DNA of 11,477 nt from Hyphomicrobiales bacterium (GTDB lineage: Bacteria; Pseudomonadota; Alphaproteobacteria; Rhizobiales; Aestuariivirgaceae), in contig JAHFPK010000060.1 of assembly GCA_023266715.1 (NCBI GenBank), positions 1 through 11,477 on the forward strand, written 5' to 3'. Made by a program: the position numbers and the translations under genes. This document shows, piece after piece, positions 6,449 to 11,477 of the stretch (positions are counted from its first letter, which is position 1; the number at the start of each line of letters is the position of its first letter). The notes beneath the pieces were generated by a model. It had not been told where the DNA came from and searched no databases. It worked only from the letters and a program-made list of their open reading frames with translations.

Positions 6449-7072
6449 ATGGAAACGGTAAAATTCACCCAGATGAAGGATGGCGACCGCGAGGATTATG
6501 CCTTTCTCAATGCCCATGAAACGGAATATGCCGCAGGCACCGCTGACCGCCTGCTGAAAGCCATGGTAGAACTCGACAAGTCCATGTCCGGTTACAAGAT
6601 CACCCGGCTTGGCCATTCGCTGCAGGCCGCCACGCGGGCCTGGAATGGAGGCGCGGATATTGATTGGGTTGTGTCGGCGCTCCTCCATGACATCGGCGAT
6701 ATTTATGCGCCCTACAATCATGATGAATATGCGGCGACTATCCTGCGACCCTTCGTGCGCGAGCAATGTGCCTGGGTGGTGCAAACCCATGGCGACTTCC
6801 AGATGGTTTATTACGCACAGCATGTGGGCGGCAATCCGGACAAGCGCGATACTTTTCGCGGCAATCCTTATTTCGATGATTGCGTCGAGTTTTGCGAGAA
6901 ATGGGATCAAAACAGTTTTGATCCCGATTACCAAACCAAGCCACTGGAATTTTTCGCGCCCATGGTTCGGGAGGTCTTTACACGGAAGGCTTATGAACCG
7001 GCGATCATCAACAAAGGTGTTCATGTGAGCCTTTCGGATCGAACTGTTGCCGATCAACGGAGAAAGGCATGA
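6449..7072 (+). CDS. HD-domain metalloprotein, PhnZ/MIOX-like or phosphohydrolase family
   Basis: A 207-residue soluble protein with an HD-domain ligand set: His56 (LGHSLQ), His80-Asp81 (LLHDIGD), His91 (YNHDEY), His114 (TTH-type position in QTHGDFQ) and late Asp candidates (Asp153, Asp158). The 24-residue gap from the first His to the HD pair matches what I recall of the di-iron oxygenase PhnZ. Related families are annotated variously as HD phosphohydrolases or phosphonate-associated HD proteins; the substrate here is unknown. No membrane segment or signal peptide is seen. The start at 6449 has only a weak upstream GGGG; an alternative ATG at 6473 would remove eight residues. The stop overlaps the next gene by ATGA, so the two are co-translated. 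It is transcribed divergently from cbiX. A role in B12 synthesis is not established. Confidence 0.85.
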   Translation: METVKFTQMKDGDREDYAFLNAHETEYAAGTADRLLKAMVELDKSMSGYKITRLGHSLQAATRAWNGGADIDWVVSALLHDIGDIYAPYNHDEYAATILRPFVREQCAWVVQTHGDFQMVYYAQHVGGNPDKRDTFRGNPYFDDCVEFCEKWDQNSFDPDYQTKPLEFFAPMVREVFTRKAYEPAIINKGVHVSLSDRTVADQRRKA

Positions 7073-7563
7073 GGGCCACGCGAATTGCCTTAGCTGTATG
7101 TCTGTTTACGACTGCGGCAAATGCTGCTGACTGGACAAGCTATTCCAATCTACGTTTTGGCGCGGCGATCGATACTCCACCTGGTTTTGTGAATGATGTT
7201 CCAGAACCCTCCAACGGCGATGGGCTTACCTTCCATTCCATTGATGGCAAAGCGGAGTTGCTGGTCTGGGGCAACAATCTGGTGGACGAGGATTTCAGGG
7301 CCGATGGGCAGCTCCGGTTGAAAGGCGAAACTGATGACGGCTGGAGCATTTCATTCCAAAAGGGGTTTGGTAACGAAAAGCACGTCTTTTCCGGCAGCAA
7401 GGGAGAACGCATAATGTATTTGCGTTCACTTGCCTCCTGCAAGGGAACCCAAGCGCTGCATTTCCGCATTGAATACCCGGAAGCGCAGAAAAGGGATTAT
7501 GATCCCGTTGTTGAACGCATCGGGATATCCCTGAAAGCCGGCCCCGCTTCCGATTGTCCCTAA
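7069..7563 (+). CDS. Small exported protein of unknown function
   Basis: A 164-residue protein whose N-terminus is a clear signal peptide: MRATR, then a hydrophobic stretch (6-16), then ANA before a likely cleavage after Ala19. The mature chain starts ADWTSYSNLRFGAAIDTPPGF. This resembles periplasmic domains in which a folded unit begins with a description of a weak, low-amplitude sheet pattern (alternating hydrophobic residues), but I recognise no named family. Two cysteines remain in the mature chain (124 and 163) and could form a disulfide. GGAG lies about 7 bases before the ATG, and the start overlaps the HD gene stop as ATGA, so the pair is one operon. The stop TAA overlaps the cobO stop on the other strand. 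The coding potential is supported by the signal peptide, the Shine-Dalgarno and the coupling. Confidence 0.8.
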   Translation: MRATRIALAVCLFTTAANAADWTSYSNLRFGAAIDTPPGFVNDVPEPSNGDGLTFHSIDGKAELLVWGNNLVDEDFRADGQLRLKGETDDGWSISFQKGFGNEKHVFSGSKGERIMYLRSLASCKGTQALHFRIEYPEAQKRDYDPVVERIGISLKAGPASDCP

Positions 7564-8168
7564 AATTCAATCCCCGCTTGTGCCTTAACCCCGGAGCGGA
7601 AGGGGTGTTTGATCAGTTCCATCTCGGTCACGAGATCGGCGATTTCAATCAGTTCTTCCTTGGCGTTGCGACCCGTGACCACGACATGCTTATCCGCAGG
7701 TTTGTTGCGCAGGACGTCGAGCACTTCCTGCAACGGCAGATAGTCATAGCGCAGGACGATGTTAAGCTCGTCGAGCAGCACCATTTTATAAGTGGGATCG
7801 GCGATCAGGCGCTTGGCTTCTTCCCAGCCTTCCCTTGCATGGGCGATGTCACGGTCCTTGTCCTGGGTTTCCCAGGTGAAGCCTTCGCCCATGGCTTTGA
7901 TAGTCACAAGTTCGGGGAATTTTTCCAGAACCGTGCGCTCACCAGTGCCCCAGGCGCCTTTCACAAATTGAATGACGCCTGCCTTCATGCCGTGGCCGAT
8001 GCAGCGGAACACCATGCCGAAGGCCGCCGTTGATTTGCCCTTGCCCTTGCCGGTGTGAACAATGAGAAGCCCACGCTCAATGGTTTTGCCCGCCATGATC
8101 TTGTCACGCGCCGCCTTTTTCTTGGCCATTTTCTCGTGGTGGCGGGCCGAGTCAACTTCATCGGTCAT
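7560..8168 (-). CDS. cobO: Cob(I)yrinic acid a,c-diamide adenosyltransferase
   Basis: ATP:corrinoid adenosyltransferase of the CobO/BtuR/CobA family; it transfers the 5'-deoxyadenosyl group of ATP to the Co(I) of cobyrinic acid diamide or cobalamin precursors in the cytoplasm. The 202-residue chain has a Lys-rich N-terminal extension (1-33) and the inverted-type P-loop TGKGKGKSTAAFG (39-51). Further on are FVKGAWGTGE, the WETQDKDRD segment, the Walker-B-like VLLDELN (about 130) and VVVTGR with ITEME-type C-terminal residues (ADLVTEMELIKHPF) that mark the family. The ATG overlaps the cobN stop as ATGA (8165-8168), and GGAG lies 8 bases upstream, so it is coupled to cobN. Its stop overlaps the stop of the convergent exported-protein gene. 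Confidence 0.97.
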   Translation of the reverse strand: MTDEVDSARHHEKMAKKKAARDKIMAGKTIERGLLIVHTGKGKGKSTAAFGMVFRCIGHGMKAGVIQFVKGAWGTGERTVLEKFPELVTIKAMGEGFTWETQDKDRDIAHAREGWEEAKRLIADPTYKMVLLDELNIVLRYDYLPLQEVLDVLRNKPADKHVVVTGRNAKEELIEIADLVTEMELIKHPFRSGVKAQAGIEF

Positions 8169-11100
8169 TGGGAAAGCTCCTTCAAGAGATCATAGGCCGA
8201 GTTGAGCCGCGGAGTCCAAAGTCCTCGGGTGGCGGCCTCTTCAAAACGCTCGGCAATTTCTTTCAATGCGGCCGGATTATTGGTTGCAATAAACTCGCGG
8301 GTATCCGTATCGGCCAAAAAGGCATCATAGGCCAAATCGAAGTGGTGCGTTTTCACTGCGCCGGTGGTGGCCGCAAAGGCAAACATGTAATCAACGGTCG
8401 CAGCGATCTCGAAGGCGCCCTTGTAGCCGTGGCGCTTCACGCCTGTAATCCATTTGGGATTGACCACGCGCGAGCGCATCACACGTCCAACTTCTTCCTC
8501 CAGCGTGCGGATAACGGGGCGTTCCGGGCGGGAATGGTCATTGTGATAAACACGGGGCTGCTTGCCGGAGGCCGCTTCAACCGCTGCCGACATGCCGCCT
8601 TCGAATTGATAGTAGTCATCGCTGTCCAGCACATCATGCTCGCGGTTGTCCTGGTTGTGGACGACGGCCTCGATGTTTTTGAGGCGCTGGGTGAAGGCCA
8701 CTTCGTCCTGAACGCCTGCCTCTTTTGCGCCATAGGCAAAGGCGCCCCAGGTCACATAGGCGGCAGCGAGATCGGTGCGTTCGTTCCAAATCTTTTCATC
8801 GATCAAGGCTTGCAGGCCCGCTCCATAGGCTCCGGGTTTGGAGCCGAATATGCGATAGCCCGCCATTTGCTTGGCGTCACTCTCGCCGATGCCGGCATGT
8901 TGAAGGTTCGCTGCTTCCGCTTTCATGCGGGCCGCAATCGGATTATCCGCTTCATCTTCGTCAAGGTTGCCAATGGCACGAATGGCCTTGTCGAGCAATT
9001 CGATCTGGGCAGGAAAGGCATCGCGGAAGAAGCCGGAAATACGAAGCGTTACATCAACCCGGGGGCGGCCCAATTTGGCCAGAGGCAGAATGTCAAACCC
9101 GGTGACCCGCCAGCTTGACGGCTCCCACACCGGCTTTGCACCAATCAGAGCGAGAGCCTGGGCAATGTCATCGCCACCGGTGCGCATGTTGGAGGTGCCC
9201 CAGGCGGAAAGTCCAAGGGCTTTTGGGTAAAGGCCGAAATCCTGAAAATGGCGGGTGAGCAGGTCCTCCGCGGATTTCTGGCCGAGATTCCATGCGGTGG
9301 GAGTGGGAACCATGCGGTTATCAAGGGAATAGAAGTTGCGCCCCGTGGGCAACACGTCGAGACGTCCCCTTGTGGGCGCGCCCGACGGACCGGGAGCCAC
9401 GCGTCTTCCGTCGAGTCCCGTCAGGACCGCAGCGATTTCATGTTCACCGCAGGCGTGAAGTGACGGACGAATTTTGGTTTCGATTTCGTCGAGAACTGCT
9501 GTCACATTTACTTTTTCGTCCCGGTGAAAACCGGGGCCCAATTCATTGTGGTGAACGATGGGTCCCGGCTTTCGCCGGGATGATGGATTAAGGAGAGCCT
9601 GTGCACAGGCTTCCAATCTTTCCACCGTGTCGCCATTGGTGCGCCACGGGGCATTGACCAGTTTTAAAAGAGCTACCGGTTTTTCGTCTTTCCATGGGTC
9701 AGACATGGTGCAAGCCAGGGGATCGAAGCCAGCAAAGCCAAAATCATTGGCAAGGGCGCGGATCAGGGATTGATGGCCACCCTCACCAAGGCCGCGGGGC
9801 ACACGGGTAAGGGCCACCAGCAGATCGGCTTCCTGCTGGCCCGTGGGAGAAGTGCCCAGGATATGCAGGCCATCGCGGATTTGCGCTTCCTTGAGATCAC
9901 AGAGATAGGCGTCGAGCCTAGTGAGATCACTGTCATCGTCGCCGGTGAAGCCCGCATCGACATCAAGCCTGTTGCTGCGGGTGAGATCGAGAATGTCCTT
10001 CTTCAACGCGGCAAGCCTGCGCCGATCGAGGCCGGAAGCAAGATAATATTCATCGACCAATGCTTCCAGATCCTTCAGCGGTCCATAGGTTTCCGCGCGG
10101 GTGAGCGGCGGGGTAAGATGATCAATGATCACCGCCGAAGTTCGGCGCTTGGCCTGGGTGCCTTCGCCGGGGTCGTTCACAATGAAGGGATAGAGCTGGG
10201 GCAAGGGCCCATGGGCAATTTCAGGATAGCATTCGGCGCTCAGGCCATTGGCCTTGCCCGGCAGCCATTCCAGATTACCGTGCTTGCCATTGTGAATGAT
10301 CGCGTGGGCCTTGAAGGCATGACGCAGCCAGAAATAGAAAGCGAGATAGCCATGGGGCGGAACGAGGGCAGCATCATGATAGGTTGCCTTGGGGTCAATG
10401 TTGTAACCGCGCGCGGACTGGATGCCGATGGCTACATTACCATAGGTCAAAACCGCGAGATGAAAGGCGCCACTACGAAAGAAGGGATCGGTTTCCGGAA
10501 TGTCCCAGCGCGAGGTGATCTGTTCACGGACGGAATAGGGCAGGGTCTCAAAATGCTTTCGGTATTCCTCAAGCTCCAATTTCACGTCATGGAAGGCGTG
10601 AGATGACGCATGGGGGGCGCGGGTTGCCGCCAGAGTGTGAATGAGTTCATTTCCGTTCGCCGGAATTTCGCCAACGTCATAGCCTACGTCCTGCATGGCC
10701 TTTAGAATGGCCATGGTGCTGGCTGGCGTATCGTAACCCACGCCATTGGCGATGCGGCCGTCACGGTTGGGATAATTGGCCAAGACAATTGCAATCTTGC
10801 GATTTATTTTTTCCCTATGGCGCAGGGCAATCCAGTTCGCCGCGAGATCCGCCACATAATCCACGCGGTCTGCCACCGCCTTGTAGGTCACGATGCGGCT
10901 TTGGGTGGCCTCATGGTAGGAACTGTCACTCTTGAAGGAAATCGCGCGCGAATGGATGCGGCCGTCGAGTTCTGGCAGCACCACATTCATGGCGAGGTCG
11001 CGGCTGCCCAACCCTTGAGTACTGGCGTGCCAGCTTTCTTCAGAAATGGTGCTGAGAACGACTTGCAGCACCGGGCAATCATATTGGGTCAGGGGATCGC

Positions 11101-11477
11101 CACTGCCGCCTGACGAAGCCGCAAAGGAGGTAGCATTCAGCACCAGGCTTGGCGGATTTTCCGCAAAAGAGTCATGGATGAAACTCGTGCTGCTTTTGTC
11201 CTTGAGGCTGCTTACAAAGATGCTTACGCAGCCAATTCCCCGTTTTGCCAAGGCATCTATCAGGGCATCAACGGGCGCGGTTTGGGCGCCCTCGAGGACG
11301 GAGCGATAGAAGATGAGCCCCGTTATCTGTTTGCCAGTTGTGCTGCGATAGATTCCCGCGGGTGGCAGCGCTTCGGCGGGGATTGGAATTTCACTCGCTT
11401 CAAGCAGATGCTTGCAATAGTCCAAGAATTTTGCAGCGTTGGGCTGACCGCCCGCCACCAGGTATTGGCGCAGGCGC
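8165..11477 (-). CDS. cobN: Cobaltochelatase subunit CobN, 5' end cut by window edge
   Basis: Large subunit of the ATP-dependent CobNST complex, which inserts cobalt into hydrogenobyrinic acid a,c-diamide. About 1103 residues are visible against roughly 1250 or more in the family. The frame stays open to the right edge: the codons before the GTG at 11458 read RLRQYL, matching the CobN stretch that precedes AGGQPNAAKFLDYC, so that GTG is internal and the true start lies outside. Recognisable segments include IVLANYPNRDGRIANGVGYD, HNGKHGNLEWLPGK, DPGEGTQAKRR, GPSGAPTRGR with DVLPTGRNFYSLD, MRTGGDD, and VRTLEEE-type and NPKWI segments near the C-terminus. An in-frame REP-like insertion lies at 9516-9583, adding about 23 residues in a variable linker. 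No CobS or CobT is in the window. The gene is coupled to cobO by ATGA. Confidence 0.97.
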   Translation of the reverse strand, partial: RLRQYLVAGGQPNAAKFLDYCKHLLEASEIPIPAEALPPAGIYRSTTGKQITGLIFYRSVLEGAQTAPVDALIDALAKRGIGCVSIFVSSLKDKSSTSFIHDSFAENPPSLVLNATSFAASSGGSGDPLTQYDCPVLQVVLSTISEESWHASTQGLGSRDLAMNVVLPELDGRIHSRAISFKSDSSYHEATQSRIVTYKAVADRVDYVADLAANWIALRHREKINRKIAIVLANYPNRDGRIANGVGYDTPASTMAILKAMQDVGYDVGEIPANGNELIHTLAATRAPHASSHAFHDVKLELEEYRKHFETLPYSVREQITSRWDIPETDPFFRSGAFHLAVLTYGNVAIGIQSARGYNIDPKATYHDAALVPPHGYLAFYFWLRHAFKAHAIIHNGKHGNLEWLPGKANGLSAECYPEIAHGPLPQLYPFIVNDPGEGTQAKRRTSAVIIDHLTPPLTRAETYGPLKDLEALVDEYYLASGLDRRRLAALKKDILDLTRSNRLDVDAGFTGDDDSDLTRLDAYLCDLKEAQIRDGLHILGTSPTGQQEADLLVALTRVPRGLGEGGHQSLIRALANDFGFAGFDPLACTMSDPWKDEKPVALLKLVNAPWRTNGDTVERLEACAQALLNPSSRRKPGPIVHHNELGPGFHRDEKVNVTAVLDEIETKIRPSLHACGEHEIAAVLTGLDGRRVAPGPSGAPTRGRLDVLPTGRNFYSLDNRMVPTPTAWNLGQKSAEDLLTRHFQDFGLYPKALGLSAWGTSNMRTGGDDIAQALALIGAKPVWEPSSWRVTGFDILPLAKLGRPRVDVTLRISGFFRDAFPAQIELLDKAIRAIGNLDEDEADNPIAARMKAEAANLQHAGIGESDAKQMAGYRIFGSKPGAYGAGLQALIDEKIWNERTDLAAAYVTWGAFAYGAKEAGVQDEVAFTQRLKNIEAVVHNQDNREHDVLDSDDYYQFEGGMSAAVEAASGKQPRVYHNDHSRPERPVIRTLEEEVGRVMRSRVVNPKWITGVKRHGYKGAFEIAATVDYMFAFAATTGAVKTHHFDLAYDAFLADTDTREFIATNNPAALKEIAERFEEAATRGLWTPRLNSAYDLLKELSQ
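9516..9583. repeat. Pair of inverted REP-like palindromes inside cobN
   Basis: Two 25-base units in opposite orientation (9516-9540 on plus, 9559-9583 on minus) are identical at 21 of 25 positions and separated by 18 bases. Each folds into a GC-rich hairpin with a tetraloop: 9518-9525 / 9530-9537 (loop GAAA) and 9563-9569 / 9574-9580 (loop TTTC). One stem pair differs between the copies as T-A versus C-G, a compensatory change that keeps pairing. On the cobN strand the element encodes PSSRRKPGPI and, at its far end, GPGFHRDEK. On the other strand a frame reads WVPAFAGM. Both are peptides I recognise as by-products of dispersed proteobacterial palindromic repeats. The element is in frame with cobN. 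Confidence 0.88.

Noticed and set aside
6353..7057. Minus-strand open frame of 234 codons upstream of cbiX
   Set aside because: It is antisense to the HD-domain gene, whose metal-ligand motifs are clear, and it would run through the cbiX promoter and leader region.
8168..9118. Plus-strand open frame of 316 codons starting at the cobN/cobO junction
   Set aside because: It mirrors the CobN C-terminal region in the opposite strand and shows no family features.
9292..9591. Plus-strand frame ending in WVPAFAGM
   Set aside because: The peptide comes from reading through the REP-like element, a well-known source of false protein calls, and the rest is antisense to cobN.
9770..10606. Long plus-strand open frame of 278 codons opposite cobN
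   Set aside because: It lies wholly antisense to conserved CobN sequence, has no recognisable domain and no convincing ribosome-binding site. Long antisense frames are expected opposite GC-biased coding DNA.
11456..11458. GTG as the start codon of cobN
   Set aside because: The frame continues upstream with RLRQYL, which fits CobN sequence, and the visible chain would be about 150 residues short. The start is outside the window.

Overview
This window is a cobalamin (vitamin B12) biosynthesis locus. It holds eight confident genes plus one small unrelated-looking pair, packed with almost no spare DNA. Corrin-ring methyltransferases of the CobI/CobJ/CobL/CobM type, a CobH mutase, a CobN-type cobaltochelatase subunit and a CobO adenosyltransferase point to a proteobacterium. 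The CbiG-CobJ fusion, the protein style, moderate-to-high GC by eye and REP-like palindromes encoding a 'SSRRKPGPI' peptide suggest an alphaproteobacterium, perhaps Hyphomicrobiales. This placement is inference; no taxonomic marker gene is present.

Layout. Positions 1-234 are non-coding and hold inverted repeats. Six minus-strand genes then form one operon, transcribed from 6220 down to 235: cbiX, cobH, cobL, cobI, cbiG-cobJ fusion, cobM. Every junction overlaps by 4 or 7 bases (ATGA or ATGGTGA), so translational coupling is likely. Positions 6221-6448 are a divergent regulatory region. On the cbiX side there is a leader of roughly 125 nt whose Shine-Dalgarno can be sequestered by a perfect 9-bp helix. 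On the other side a plus-strand promoter candidate serves an HD-domain metalloenzyme gene (6449-7072) and a small exported protein gene (7069-7563). These two converge on, and overlap by 4 bases, a second minus-strand B12 operon: cobN (5' end cut by the right edge) followed by cobO.

Pathway logic. CbiX can insert metal into sirohydrochlorin early. CobI, CobJ, CobM, CobL and CobH methylate, contract and rearrange the ring to hydrogenobyrinate or its cobalt form. CobN (with CobS and CobT, not in the window) inserts cobalt late. CobO adenosylates the corrinoid. The cluster therefore mixes hallmarks of the early-cobalt route (CbiX, full-length CbiG) with those of the late-cobalt, oxygen-dependent route (CobN, fused CobL, CobM). 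No CobG/CobZ monooxygenase, CobF or CobK reductase is visible here.

The most notable items are a pair of inverted REP-like palindromes inserted in frame inside cobN, the switch-like cbiX leader that lacks a canonical cobalamin-riboswitch B12 box, the His-rich MXCXXC-containing tail of CbiX beside a CobN system, and the HD-enzyme/exported-protein pair lodged between two B12 operons.
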